Positions 1-9,014 of a stretch of DNA of 64,000 nucleotides are shown here, in pieces. The position numbers and the translations under genes were made by a program. The stretch lies in contig NZ_AP026677.1 of NCBI RefSeq assembly GCF_025997915.1, positions 682,001-746,000 of the forward strand. The letters run 5' to 3'. The notes below the pieces were generated by a model. It saw only the letters and a program-made list of their open reading frames with translations. It searched no databases and was not told the origin of the DNA. Each line of letters begins with the position of its first letter. Positions within the stretch are counted from its first letter, which is position 1. This DNA is from Aquiluna sp. KACHI24 (GTDB taxonomy: Bacteria > Actinomycetota > Actinomycetes > Actinomycetales > Microbacteriaceae).

Positions 1-2259
1 TGGGGTGCCTTGAGAACGGTAGTTCTCGGAAGCATCAAAGATAAAGCTCTGTGCGCCCTCTGCGGTTGTGAAGTCTCGGGTGTAGCTACCCTCGACGTTT
101 TCGAGAAGCTGGTTACGAAGGCGAATGTTTGCGAATGTCCCGCGAATCATCACCTCGTGGTTTCCTCGTCTTGAGCCATAGGAGTTGAAGTCAACTCGAG
201 ATACACCACGTTCAGTGAGGTATTTTCCAGCTGGTGAGTCTGCCTTGATAGAACCTGCAGGTGAGATGTGGTCGGTCGTGACCGAGTCACCAAGCTTCAC
301 AAGTACCCGCGCACCGGTCACGTCAGAAACTGGCTCTGGGGTGAGCTTCATGTTGTCGAAGTAAGGCGCCTTCTTCACGTAGGTTGAGTTCTCATCCCAT
401 GTGAAGATCGAACCCTTTGGAGTCGGCAGTGAACGCCAGCGCTCATCGCCATCAAACACAGACGCGTACTGAGTCTTGAACATCTCCGAGTTAATCGAAG
501 AATCAATGGTGGACTGGACTTCTTCTGGGGTTGGCCAGATGTCCTTCAGGAAGACGTCGTTACCCTGCTGGTCTTGACCGAGCGGGTCGTTCTCGAAGTC
601 GAAGTCCATGGTTCCAGCAAGCGAGTAAGCAATTACCAGCGGTGGAGATGCAAGGTAGTTCATCTTCACATCAGGGTTGATGCGACCTTCAAAGTTGCGG
701 TTACCAGAGAGAACTGCGGTGACAGCTAGATCGTTCTCGTTGATCGCCTTCGAGATCTCGTCACTTAGCGGCCCCGAGTTTCCAATACAGGTGGTGCACC
801 CGTAACCAACAAGGTTGAAACCAAGCGCATCCAGCGAGTCGGTTAATCCAGCCTTGGCGTAGTACTCGGTAACAACCTTCGATCCAGGTGCGAGCGAGGT
901 CTTTACCCAGGGCTTGGCTTTGAGACCCTTAGCAACAGCCTTCTTTGCCAGCAGGCCAGCTGCGAGCATTACCGATGGGTTGGAGGTGTTCGTGCAGGAG
1001 GTGATGGAGGCGATGGTTACAGCACCGTGATCGATGGTGAAGTCCTTGCCTTCGACCTTTGCGGGCTTACTCTGCTCACCTGCGTAGGTAGGCAGCACCT
1101 GCTCGAACGAAGTCTTTGCCTTGGAGAGTTCGATGCGGTCCTGAGGACGCTTTGGACCAGCTATCGATGGGACAACTGTTGAAAGGTCCAGCTCCAGGTA
1201 CTCGGAGTAAACCGGTTCGATTGACGGGTCGTGCCAAAGTCCTTGAGCCTTCGTGTATGCCTCTACTAGAGCGACCTCCTGCTCCGAACGACCGGTAACA
1301 CGCAGGTAGTCCAGGGTGACCTCGTCGATTGGGAAGATTGCAACGGTTGAGCCGAACTCTGGGGACATGTTACCGATGGTTGCACGGTTTGCCAGTGGAA
1401 CCTTGGAGACGCCCTTGCCATAGAACTCGACGAACTTGCCCACTACTCCGTGCTTGCGAAGCATCTCGGTGATTGTCAATACAACGTCGGTAGCTGTAGC
1501 ACCGGTTGGGATCTCGCCAGTTAGCTTGAACCCGACGACTCTTGGAATCAGCATCGACACAGGCTGGCCCAGCATGGCCGCCTCGGCTTCAATGCCGCCT
1601 ACACCCCATCCAAGGACGCCCAAACCATTGACCATGGTGGTGTGGGAGTCGGTTCCCACACAGGAGTCTGGATATGCCACGAGCTCGCCATCAATCTCGC
1701 GGGTCATTACAGTGCGAGCCAGGTATTCAATGTTCACCTGGTGCACGATTCCAGTCCCTGGGGGAACAACCTTGAAGTTGTCAAAAGCCGTCTGTCCCCA
1801 GCGCAGGAACTGGTACCGCTCGGCGTTTCTCTGGTACTCAAATTCCACGTTGCGCTCTGCGGCATCTGGGGAGCCTGCGATGTCGATCACGACTGAGTGG
1901 TCGATGACCATTTCAGCTGGCGCTAGCGGGTTGATCTGCTGTGGGTCGCCACCAAGTTGGGCTACAGCCTCACGCATGGTTGCCAGGTCTACCACGCAGG
2001 GAACACCGGTGAAGTCCTGCATGATCACGCGAGCCGGGGTGAATTGAATTTCAGTGTCAGGCTCTGCACTTGGGTCCCAGTTGACCAAAGCGTCTACGTG
2101 AGCCTTGGTCACGTTTGCACCATCCTCGGTGCGGAGCATGTTCTCCAGAAGAATCTTCAAGCTATATGGGAGCTTCTGTGCCCCGAGCTCGGCCATGCTG
2201 TAGTACTTATAGTCCTTGCCGGCTACGGACAGTGACTTAGCTTGGAAACTTTTACCCAT
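1..2259 (-). CDS. acn: Aconitate hydratase (aconitase A), 3' end missing
   Basis: The reverse strand encodes 753 residues with no stop before the window edge, so roughly the last 140-180 residues of an actinobacterial aconitase (about 900 aa) are missing. The enzyme interconverts citrate and isocitrate in the TCA cycle through a 4Fe-4S cluster. Seen: an N-terminus starting [10 protein letters not shown], the segment [34 protein letters not shown] carrying a cluster cysteine, and [14 protein letters not shown] carrying the other two cysteines. The ATG at 2259 has a GGAGG 8 bases upstream and overlaps the DUF3159 stop by 8 bases, so it is probably translated from the upstream dut-DUF3710-DUF3159 transcript. 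The start codon and family are clear. Confidence 0.95.
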   Translation of the reverse strand, partial: MGKSFQAKSLSVAGKDYKYYSMAELGAQKLPYSLKILLENMLRTEDGANVTKAHVDALVNWDPSAEPDTEIQFTPARVIMQDFTGVPCVVDLATMREAVAQLGGDPQQINPLAPAEMVIDHSVVIDIAGSPDAAERNVEFEYQRNAERYQFLRWGQTAFDNFKVVPPGTGIVHQVNIEYLARTVMTREIDGELVAYPDSCVGTDSHTTMVNGLGVLGWGVGGIEAEAAMLGQPVSMLIPRVVGFKLTGEIPTGATATDVVLTITEMLRKHGVVGKFVEFYGKGVSKVPLANRATIGNMSPEFGSTVAIFPIDEVTLDYLRVTGRSEQEVALVEAYTKAQGLWHDPSIEPVYSEYLELDLSTVVPSIAGPKRPQDRIELSKAKTSFEQVLPTYAGEQSKPAKVEGKDFTIDHGAVTIASITSCTNTSNPSVMLAAGLLAKKAVAKGLKAKPWVKTSLAPGSKVVTEYYAKAGLTDSLDALGFNLVGYGCTTCIGNSGPLSDEISKAINENDLAVTAVLSGNRNFEGRINPDVKMNYLASPPLVIAYSLAGTMDFDFENDPLGQDQQGNDVFLKDIWPTPEEVQSTIDSSINSEMFKTQYASVFDGDERWRSLPTPKGSIFTWDENSTYVKKAPYFDNMKLTPEPVSDVTGARVLVKLGDSVTTDHISPAGSIKADSPAGKYLTERGVSRVDFNSYGSRRGNHEVMIRGTFANIRLRNQLLENVEGSYTRDFTTAEGAQSFIFDASENYRSQGTP

Positions 2260-2950
2260 GTGTATTTCCTCCAGAGTTACTCGAATAATCTACCGCTTTT
2301 GACTGCTGGATTCTTCTCAGTAGAACCCACGTGAGTGCCAGCAAACCTGCATATGCCGGAGCCCCCATGATTGCTCTTGCCATCGCCAGTTGCTCAACTA
2401 GGTCGGCGAAGTAAAGCGGAACCTGAACCAGCAGTCGCAGTGAGAAGAACGCAACCCAAATCAGTGTGATCACCTGGAACTTGCGTCGAAGGGGCTTATC
2501 CCCCCGCCAGTGGTCGAGGCCGAACAGGAATTGACCGGCATAGCCCAGAATAGGGCGCTTAATCAAGACGCTCACCAAAAGTACGGACCCGTAGGCGGCG
2601 TTAGTAAAGAATCCGGGTACAAAGTAGTCGGAGGCCTGCCCACCGTCGCGCAAGGCCAAAAAGGCTGCGAGCCCGACCGCTCCCAATCCAATCAGGGCCT
2701 GCATCAGCGATTTGCGCTGAAAAAGCCGAATCAAGATGAAAATGCAGGATAGCCCGACGGCCGCGGATACCGCCCAAATTGCCGAACGGCTCAGACCATA
2801 GGTGACAGAGAACGCAGTGGCGGGAAGCACTGCCTCCAGAATGCCTAAGGGGCCGCCGATGGAGGCTAGTAGCGATGAGCCGGTAAGGACTAAGTCCTCC
2901 CCCTCCTTCGCAAGTCCGAGACGACCCGCAACTTGGTCCCGCTTACTCAT
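2252..2950 (-). CDS. DUF3159 family polytopic membrane protein
   Basis: About 232 residues, with several hydrophobic spans (for example [19 protein letters not shown] and [18 protein letters not shown]) suggesting about six membrane helices. The order DUF3159, DUF3710, dut is a conserved actinobacterial neighbourhood (from memory). Function is unknown; a membrane transport or stress role is only a guess. The ATG at 2950 overlaps the DUF3710 stop (2943-2945). An earlier in-frame start at 3007 would overlap DUF3710 by 65 bases, and the residues it adds look like out-of-frame DUF3710, so the later start is preferred. No strong ribosome site is visible, which fits translational coupling. Confidence 0.85.
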   Translation of the reverse strand: MSKRDQVAGRLGLAKEGEDLVLTGSSLLASIGGPLGILEAVLPATAFSVTYGLSRSAIWAVSAAVGLSCIFILIRLFQRKSLMQALIGLGAVGLAAFLALRDGGQASDYFVPGFFTNAAYGSVLLVSVLIKRPILGYAGQFLFGLDHWRGDKPLRRKFQVITLIWVAFFSLRLLVQVPLYFADLVEQLAMARAIMGAPAYAGLLALTWVLLRRIQQSKAVDYSSNSGGNTHG

Positions 2951-3503
2951 TCGCCGTCGGCAAGGTGATGGGTAGCAGCTCACCTGGTGGTAAGGCGGTG
3001 TCCCCACGGTTGACCGCTACAGACCGGTATAGCGCGATTAGTTTGGAGTAGGTCTCGGGTTGATAGATCTCGGGACCGGTTAAGACCCCTCTAAGAAACC
3101 AACGCGGTCCATCTACGCCGATAAATCTGGATTCGCGCAAGAATCGCTTGCCGTTCTCAGTGACGGAGGTCTGAACTCGAAGTTCTGGGCCCAGCACTCC
3201 CGGGATAATCTCTGCGAGACCATTTTGTTCGGCGATGCCCTTAGCTATCGCATTCATGGTGAACTCCCACAGACCCTCGGATTTTGTAGCAGCAAAGGCT
3301 TGAATCTGAAGTCGGTGACCATCTTGCTCGAGCGATAGCGACACGATGCGCTTTGACTGATCGTCGACATCGGCCTTGATCGTGATGCCCGGCTGTGGCG
3401 AGATGCGAAGTGAACCGAAGTCGAGATACGGTGTCAGGATGCCGAGCTCGGAGACATCAAACGGCCCATTTTCTAATCGGTCAGCCGGTTCAAGCTTCGC
3501 CAT
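2943..3503 (-). CDS. DUF3710 domain protein
   Basis: A soluble protein of 186 residues. Seen: YLDFGSLRI near residue 27 and GPRWFLRGVLTGP near residues 130-142, both recalled as characteristic of DUF3710. There are no membrane segments and no recognisable catalytic motif. The start ATG at 3503 overlaps the dut stop by one base (TGATG), so the two are translationally coupled. Constant linkage to dut in actinobacteria suggests a housekeeping role, but none is known. Confidence 0.88.
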   Translation of the reverse strand: MAKLEPADRLENGPFDVSELGILTPYLDFGSLRISPQPGITIKADVDDQSKRIVSLSLEQDGHRLQIQAFAATKSEGLWEFTMNAIAKGIAEQNGLAEIIPGVLGPELRVQTSVTENGKRFLRESRFIGVDGPRWFLRGVLTGPEIYQPETYSKLIALYRSVAVNRGDTALPPGELLPITLPTANE

Positions 3504-3922
3504 CAGCTTCGCCCCGTCGATCCAAAGCCACTGTCACCGCGGAAACTTTCTGGTAGCTCCTGAACCGGGTGAAAGGTCGCTCTTTCGACTCTTTGAAACA
3601 CGAGCTGGGCGATTCGATCGCCTCGCGTAATTTGGAAGTCCTCGTCGGAGAGATTGATAAGCGTCACCATTAGCTCGCCGCGATAGCCCGCATCAACGGT
3701 TCCAGGGGTGTTCAGCACGGTAATTCCGTGTTTGGCAGCGAGGCCGGATCTTGGGTGCACCAATCCAACGTAGCCATCTGGCATAGCGATCTTCACGCCG
3801 GTCTTCACCAGTGCGCGCTTACCGGGCTCCAGGATCAAAGTCTCAGTAGAGCGCAGATCCGCTCCGGCGTCCCCTGGTTTTGCATAGCTGGGTTCAAAGC
3901 CCGCTTCGGCGATGATGAGCAC
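3503..3922 (-). CDS. dut: Deoxyuridine 5'-triphosphate nucleotidohydrolase (dUTPase)
   Basis: Hydrolyses dUTP to dUMP and pyrophosphate, keeping uracil out of DNA and feeding thymidylate synthesis. All five motifs of the trimeric dUTPase are present in order: PGDAGADL, HPRSGLAAKHGI, GTVDAGYRGEL, RGDRIAQLVFQ and the C-terminal glycine-rich GDSGFGSTGRS. With the GTG at 3922 the product is 139 residues. That start has a GGGGTGA ribosome site 8 bases upstream. A GTG at 3934 (143 residues) is the alternative, but it sits directly on the purine-rich site. The gene diverges from DUF3093 and shares a symmetric -10 element at 3945-3951. Confidence 0.93.
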   Translation of the reverse strand: MLIIAEAGFEPSYAKPGDAGADLRSTETLILEPGKRALVKTGVKIAMPDGYVGLVHPRSGLAAKHGITVLNTPGTVDAGYRGELMVTLINLSDEDFQITRGDRIAQLVFQRVERATFHPVQELPESFRGDSGFGSTGRS

Positions 3923-3944
3923 GTCTAAATTCACCCCGCCAGCG

Positions 3945-3951
3945 TAATCTA
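3945..3951. promoter_or_regulatory. Symmetric TANNNTA -10 element between dut and DUF3093
   Basis: The bases TAATCTA read as a -10 hexamer on both strands: TAATCT forward and TAGATT reverse. Forward, it lies six bases before the GTG of DUF3093 at 3957, the leaderless spacing. Reverse, it predicts a start near 3939, giving dut a leader of about 17 bases that includes its ribosome site. Only 34 bases separate the two start codons. The promoter assignment is an inference from spacing. Confidence 0.6.
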
Positions 3952-3956
3952 TTTGC

Positions 3957-4400
3957 GTGCACCTTGTTTTTGAAGAGCGATTACTGCCGGCCCCCACAAC
4001 GTATCTAGCGCTCTCGCTATCAGCGCCGATGGTCGCACTGGCGGCCCTACCCTTCGGTTTAGAACTCGCTCTGACACTGGGCGTTTTGGTTCCCACGCTC
4101 CTTTTCGCACTGGCCAGCTTGCTTGCCCCCAAGATCTCACTCACCGATTTGGAGTTGCGCGCAGGCTCTTTTTCAATTCCGCGCGAAATCATTGGCGAAG
4201 TTCGGGTTTTGGATCAGCAGGCCTCGAGATTTGAACGTGGGCCGGGACTAAATGCAAATGCTCGGATGCTGTTGCGCGGAGACATTGCAACCATGATCAA
4301 AATCGAGATTCTGGATCCCCAGGATCCGACCCCCTACCTATTGATTTCTACTAGGCGCGGCGAACTACTAGCTAGCGCACTCCGTGCAAATCGGGCCTAG
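3957..4400 (+). CDS. DUF3093 family membrane protein
   Basis: 147 residues. The N-terminus reads MHLVFEERLLPAPTTYLALS, followed by two adjacent hydrophobic segments (about residues 15-55), then a soluble C-terminal half. The ERL-PAP start followed by a membrane hairpin is recalled as the DUF3093 signature, and the gene is a usual divergent neighbour of dut in actinobacteria. Function unknown. The GTG start has no ribosome site but has TAATCT exactly six bases upstream, suggesting a leaderless mRNA. The 3' end overlaps the convergent DUF4193 gene by 33 bases. Confidence 0.85.
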   Translation: MHLVFEERLLPAPTTYLALSLSAPMVALAALPFGLELALTLGVLVPTLLFALASLLAPKISLTDLELRAGSFSIPREIIGEVRVLDQQASRFERGPGLNANARMLLRGDIATMIKIEILDPQDPTPYLLISTRRGELLASALRANRA

Positions 4401-4649
4401 TTTGGTCTTCGAAGCCATCTGATTCTGCGGCTTTACCAAGAAGCAGCTCATGCAGGTGAATTCGTTCTCCTGCAGCGGCAGGATCACGACCTCAAGCTCT
4501 TCGTTTACCACATCTGGGATCGTGAAGGAATCTACGTTGTCAGCGTCATCCTCGCTGATTGTTGGCTTTGAGGGGATGCGCTCCTTAATTGCGTCTAGAG
4601 ATTCCGTATCGTCATCGTTTTTACGCTGAGCGTCGTAATCAGTAGCCAT
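4368..4649 (-). CDS. DUF4193 zinc-ribbon protein
   Basis: 93 residues. An acidic N-terminal half starting MATDYDAQRKNDDDTESL is followed by a C-terminal CMSC...CTEC pair of CxxC knuckles (about residues 66-92), which should bind zinc. The start MATDYDA is recalled as typical of DUF4193. An upstream ATG at 4694 would add 15 residues of unlike composition, and the ATG at 4649 has a GGGA ribosome site. Conserved in actinobacteria near sepH and dut. Function unknown; the ribbon could bind nucleic acid or a transcription partner. Confidence 0.88.
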   Translation of the reverse strand: MATDYDAQRKNDDDTESLDAIKERIPSKPTISEDDADNVDSFTIPDVVNEELEVVILPLQENEFTCMSCFLVKPQNQMASKTKLGPICTECAS

Positions 4650-4806
4650 CTCGCATCCCTTTCCATTCCTCGGCGTGAAGCATGCCCTAGTCATTTGATA
4701 AAAGCAAGTTGGAAACGCCGACAGTTGAATTCTCTTAGCAAACTCACCGAGCAGGTTGCCGTGGTGTTCTGAGCTCTAGTGCCAGACTTCAACCAAGGAG
4801 GCGGCT

Positions 4807-5553
4807 ATGGAGCTCAGATTCATTACTCGCGAGAGCGATTTCCTGATTTTGGAGACAGAGTCAGGGGAACGAGCCAGGGTTTTGATTGACGAGTCCTTGA
4901 AAGAGGCTGTCAAGCGAGTTCCGCAGATCGCTAGTTCCGGGGTTAGCCCCAAGGATGTGCAGAGCGCTATCCGATCCGGTAAGACGCCTCAAGAGGTCGC
5001 TCAGCAGTTAAATGTGCCCATTGAGGCAGTACTTCCGTTCGCCGCTCCAATCTTGGATGAGCTTCGATTTGTGCTTCAGCAGGCGCTGACCACAAAAGTT
5101 TCAAATGGCTCGAAGATGCAGGAGTTCGGAGAGCTTGTTGCTCTGACGTACCCGAACCCTGACTTTGAAATCACTAAGCCAGCAGATAAGTGGGTCCTCA
5201 CGGCCGGTAACAGCTTGAAGTGGCACTTTGACCCTAAGACAAGATTGATTGACCCGGTTAGTCCCGCTGCCCAGGAGCTTGCAAAGTCGATTTCAAGTGA
5301 GCGCGAGATGATTAGGGTCGCACCGCCCGTTGTCCAGGAGACTCACAGCGCCCCTGAGGTTACCGATGCAACGGCTGAGCCAGAGCCGGCGGCTTCGGTT
5401 CATGACTTAGTCGAAGAGCTCAGAGCTCGCAGAGCCGCCCAAACGAATCAGATAAAGCCCGCTAGCGCCAAGGGTCGAGCATCGCTGCCAAGCTGGGATG
5501 AGATTGTTCTCGGGACCAGCTCAGATGTTGAACCGGATCAAGGGGATCTGTAG
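4807..5553 (+). CDS. sepH: Cell-division regulator SepH (DUF3071)
   Basis: SepH stimulates FtsZ assembly in actinobacteria. The N-terminal DUF3071 domain is clear (MELRFITRESDFLILETESG onwards), with a helix-turn-helix-like stretch around residues 47-75 (SPKDVQSAIRSGKTPQEVAQ). The C-terminal motif [18 protein letters not shown] matches the conserved SepH tail. At 248 residues it is shorter than many homologues of 300 or more; the shortening lies in the acidic, probably disordered, linker at about residues 170-225. A strong AAGGAGG site lies 6 bases before the ATG. The 3' end overlaps the convergent phosphodiesterase gene by 33 bases. Confidence 0.92.
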   Translation: MELRFITRESDFLILETESGERARVLIDESLKEAVKRVPQIASSGVSPKDVQSAIRSGKTPQEVAQQLNVPIEAVLPFAAPILDELRFVLQQALTTKVSNGSKMQEFGELVALTYPNPDFEITKPADKWVLTAGNSLKWHFDPKTRLIDPVSPAAQELAKSISSEREMIRVAPPVVQETHSAPEVTDATAEPEPAASVHDLVEELRARRAAQTNQIKPASAKGRASLPSWDEIVLGTSSDVEPDQGDL

Positions 5554-6639
5554 CTCCTGTGAGCTCAATCCCCCGTGATGAGCGATCATCCGGTAGGAAC
5601 GCGGTTTAGAAAAATCTGAGTGATACAGAGTGTTATTGCCCTTTGCTAAAAGCACCAAATCAGGGAGCCTCTCTTTGGCCTGCGGTCCCAGCTCACCATA
5701 CAATCCGGCTTCGACAAGAGCGTTTGCATCGTACGCGCTGAACTGCTGATACGTTTCTAGCTCTTGAAGCAGGGATTCCTTATCGACTTCGGGCTTGAGA
5801 TACAGATACATACTCCGGGTGTCTCCACCAACAAACTCGACTCCCCTTGGCCTTAGAAGTTCGTCTAGCTCAACTCGCTTCTGATCATTAGTGTCGACCA
5901 TTCCGTGGTCCGCTGTTATGACTATCCCGGCATCCTTGGGGATCACCTGGGTGAAGCGCTCCAAGATTCCGTTCAACTGCTCCAACAGTGCTCTCCAGCT
6001 GTCTGACTCCCAGCCCTTGACATGCCCAAGCTGGTCAAGCTCTTGAATGTAGAGGTAGTTGATTGATCGCTCTTGGCTCTCAAGAAGTCGCTTGGCCATT
6101 TCGAATCGATCGGCGATTTCATCCGCCTCGTGAAAAAGCACCCCACGCATCGTTGCTTTAGTGAAACCCGTGGTCCGATACTCGGTGGCAGAAATGACAT
6201 TGGTCACCACCCCTTTTTCAAGTGCGGCTTCCGAAATGGTTTGGTTGGGCTGCCACTGGAGTGGATCTGTCTCCTCGGTCCAACCATTCAAAAGATTCAA
6301 TGTGCGCTGAAAGTAGCGATCTCGAACCACATGGCCAATGATTCCGTGTCCTCCCGGCCTAAGACCCGTTGCGAAACTTGATATGTTGACGCTCGTTGTC
6401 GACGGAAAAGCTGCGTGCAGCACCTGACCTTTTGAAGCAGCTCCTGCGAGGAATGGAGCGTGTCCAGCTGCAGCTTTCAAGTTTTGATAGCCAAGGCCGT
6501 CGATGAAGATGACCAGTACTTTGTTCCGGGGTTTGAAACCAAGCTCGGAGCGCTCCCCTAAAACCGAACTGAGTGCGGATTTGAACACATGCCGAATGCT
6601 CCCAAGTCCTTTGGGTACTGGAGGTAAAGTCAATGGCAC
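5521..6639 (-). CDS. Alkaline phosphatase superfamily nucleotide pyrophosphatase/phosphodiesterase
   Basis: About 372 residues of the type I phosphodiesterase/nucleotide pyrophosphatase fold. Seen: [11 protein letters not shown] with the first metal-binding Asp, [17 protein letters not shown] with the nucleophile Thr, [22 protein letters not shown] and [10 protein letters not shown] with paired metal ligands, and a late AHHGG. The likely reaction is cleavage of a phosphodiester or pyrophosphate bond; the substrate is not predictable. No signal peptide, so probably cytoplasmic. The start is uncertain. GTG 6639 has AAAACT six bases upstream, matching the leaderless layout. GTG 6657 is an alternative. 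Diverges from parC. Confidence 0.85.
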   Translation of the reverse strand: MPLTLPPVPKGLGSIRHVFKSALSSVLGERSELGFKPRNKVLVIFIDGLGYQNLKAAAGHAPFLAGAASKGQVLHAAFPSTTSVNISSFATGLRPGGHGIIGHVVRDRYFQRTLNLLNGWTEETDPLQWQPNQTISEAALEKGVVTNVISATEYRTTGFTKATMRGVLFHEADEIADRFEMAKRLLESQERSINYLYIQELDQLGHVKGWESDSWRALLEQLNGILERFTQVIPKDAGIVITADHGMVDTNDQKRVELDELLRPRGVEFVGGDTRSMYLYLKPEVDKESLLQELETYQQFSAYDANALVEAGLYGELGPQAKERLPDLVLLAKGNNTLYHSDFSKPRSYRMIAHHGGLSSQELQIPLIRFNI

Positions 6640-6665
6640 CCCAGAAGTTTTACACACCGAGGAAC

Positions 6666-9014
6666 ATGACCCAGTCCAACGAACGCATTATTGACGTCGA
6701 TGTCGCCAAAGAAATGCGGGAATCATTTCTGGAGTACTCCTACTCGGTCATCTATTCCAGAGCCCTGCCAGATGCCCGCGATGGCCTGAAGCCCGTTCAA
6801 CGCCGCATCGTTTACCAGATGGGTGAAATGGGCCTGCGACCAGATCGCGGTCATGTCAAATCTGCCCGCGTCACCGGCGAGGTGATGGGAAAGCTTCATC
6901 CGCACGGCGACGGTGCAATCTATGATGCGCTGGTTCGTATGGCCCAGGATTTCAGTCTGCGTCTGCCACTTATTGATGGCCACGGTAATTTTGGAAGCCT
7001 AGATGACGGCCCGGCAGCTGCTCGTTACACCGAAGCCCGTCTGGCTCCAGCTTCACTTCTTCTGAATGAGTCCTTGGATGAGGATGTTGTCGACTTCGTA
7101 CCAAACTACGACGCGCAGTTAACCGAGCCGAGTGTGCTGCCAGCGGCATTTCCGAATCTCCTGGTCAACGGCGCATCGGGCATCGCTGTTGGCATGGCTA
7201 CCAACATGCCACCACACAATCTTCGTGAGGTAGTAGCAGCGCTGCAGTTGTTGATTGCGAACCCAGACGCAGAATTAGAGGAAATCCTCAAGGTGCTTCC
7301 TGGACCCGACCTGCCCTCTGGTGCGATTGCACTAGTTGGAGAAACTCTCACCGAGGCTTATGCCACTGGTCGCGGTGCATTTCGCATGCGGGCCAAAATC
7401 AGTATCGAGAACGTTGGTCCACGCCGCACCGGGCTCGTGGTAACCGAGCTCCCATATCAGGTTGGACCAGAGCGCGTTGTGGACCGAATTCGCGAAGCCG
7501 TAAACGCAAAGAAGCTTGAGGGGATTCATGACGTCGTAGACCTCACGGACCGTGAGAACGGACTGAAGCTTGTCATCGAGCTAAAGACTGGTTTTGACCC
7601 CTCCAGCGTTGTTGAGGCGCTCTATAAGTTCACGCCGCTGGAAGAGAATTTTGGCGTAAACAATGTGGCCTTGGTCGATGGCAGACCCCAGCAATTGAGC
7701 CTTAGAGAGCTATTGCAGGTTTACATCGGTCACCGACTTGAGGTTGTGAAGCGCAGGAGCATCAACCGCAAGGACCGCAAGAGCGCGAGGCTGCACCTTC
7801 TTGAGGGCTTGCAAATTGCAGTGCTCAATATTGACGAGGTGATTGAGGTGATTCGCACCTCCGACACGGTCGAGTCCGCGCGAAGCCGCCTGATGCAAAT
7901 TTTTGACCTCTCAACGCTTCAGGCAGACCACATCCTTGAGCTGCGGCTAAGAAGATTGACTCGATTCTCTGTGATCGAGTTAGAGACTGAAGCCGACGAG
8001 TTGCGCCGTGAAATCGAAGAACTTCTTAGGCTGTTGTCCTCGGAGCAGCTGATGCGCAATCTTGTCTCTAAAGAACTCGACAAGGTCGCTCAGGATTATG
8101 GTGACGAGCGCCGCACTCTGTTGATTGACGCCTCGGGAATCTCCGTGGTTTCGAGATCGAAGGTCGTGGTTCAAGAGCTCAGTGATGAACCCACCAACGT
8201 TTATATTTCCCCCACCGGGGCAGTATTCCGTTATTCAGGTGTGGTCGCCCATACCGAAGCGAGACTGCTGTTTGAGAGCACCACTCGCAGCGATGTCGCA
8301 TTCCTGACCTCAAACGCTGAGGCGGTGCGGGTTCATGTCGCGGATCTACCCAATTACAACCCAGGTGTGAGCGGTGCGATGCCAGATGCGACCGAGTTCT
8401 TAGGCTCCGCTAATCGCGTGGTAGCGGTAATGCCGTGGGGCTCTGAGGCAACATATGCCCTAGGCACGGCTCAGGGCACGGTTAAGCGCTTTGCGGGACC
8501 CTTGCCTGATAAGGACCAGGTCTCCGTGCTCGCACTCAAAGAGCTGGACGAAGTGGTAGGGCTGGTTGAAGCCGACGAGAGCACTGAATTGGTGTTTGTA
8601 ACCAGAGAGGCAAATGCCCTGGTATTCCCTGCAACATCTGTTCGACCGCAGGGACTTCCGGCATCTGGAATGGCCGGAATAAACGTCGAGGATTCCAGGG
8701 TAATTTTCTTTGGTCGAGCAGACTCGGATTCCTATATCGTAACTGCGGCGAACCTTTCTGCTGCGCTTGGCGACACCGATCCTGGTGCGGGAAAGATTAC
8801 TCCGCTTCGAGAGATTCCTCGCAAGGGAAGAGGAGCCATGGGAGTGAGAGTGCAGCGGTTCCTCAAGGGCGAGGATCAGCTTTACTTTGCAGCGGTTGTC
8901 CAGCACGGGCTGCTCTTTGACCTGGACGGCAATCCGCTTCCTGAACTTGATAAAAACTCCAAGCGAGACGCTTCTGGATCAGCTCTTGAACGGTATGTAG
9001 CTAGCGCCTTCTAG
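6666..9014 (+). CDS. parC: DNA topoisomerase IV subunit A
   Basis: 782 residues; the DNA-cleaving subunit of a type IIA topoisomerase that decatenates chromosomes with ParE. Seen: the N-terminal [15 protein letters not shown], the active-site RYTEARLAP with Tyr121, and [17 protein letters not shown]. The GyrA-box typical of gyrase is not apparent, and the sepH/parE/sigA neighbourhood is that of actinobacterial topoisomerase IV, so ParC is preferred to GyrA. The ATG at 6666 has GAGGA just upstream; an in-frame ATG at 6633 would add eleven unlike residues. The quinolone-contact position is Gly83 rather than Ser. Convergent with parE, sharing the four bases CTAG for both stops. Confidence 0.93.
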   Translation: MTQSNERIIDVDVAKEMRESFLEYSYSVIYSRALPDARDGLKPVQRRIVYQMGEMGLRPDRGHVKSARVTGEVMGKLHPHGDGAIYDALVRMAQDFSLRLPLIDGHGNFGSLDDGPAAARYTEARLAPASLLLNESLDEDVVDFVPNYDAQLTEPSVLPAAFPNLLVNGASGIAVGMATNMPPHNLREVVAALQLLIANPDAELEEILKVLPGPDLPSGAIALVGETLTEAYATGRGAFRMRAKISIENVGPRRTGLVVTELPYQVGPERVVDRIREAVNAKKLEGIHDVVDLTDRENGLKLVIELKTGFDPSSVVEALYKFTPLEENFGVNNVALVDGRPQQLSLRELLQVYIGHRLEVVKRRSINRKDRKSARLHLLEGLQIAVLNIDEVIEVIRTSDTVESARSRLMQIFDLSTLQADHILELRLRRLTRFSVIELETEADELRREIEELLRLLSSEQLMRNLVSKELDKVAQDYGDERRTLLIDASGISVVSRSKVVVQELSDEPTNVYISPTGAVFRYSGVVAHTEARLLFESTTRSDVAFLTSNAEAVRVHVADLPNYNPGVSGAMPDATEFLGSANRVVAVMPWGSEATYALGTAQGTVKRFAGPLPDKDQVSVLALKELDEVVGLVEADESTELVFVTREANALVFPATSVRPQGLPASGMAGINVEDSRVIFFGRADSDSYIVTAANLSAALGDTDPGAGKITPLREIPRKGRGAMGVRVQRFLKGEDQLYFAAVVQHGLLFDLDGNPLPELDKNSKRDASGSALERYVASAF

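Noticed and set aside
1436-2047. A 203-residue forward frame opposite aconitase
   Set aside because: The reverse strand carries an unmistakable aconitase; this frame is Ser/Thr/Pro-rich antisense noise.
6666-9014. Annotation as DNA gyrase subunit A
   Set aside because: The gyrase C-terminal GyrA-box was not found, and the sepH/parE/sigA neighbourhood matches actinobacterial topoisomerase IV.
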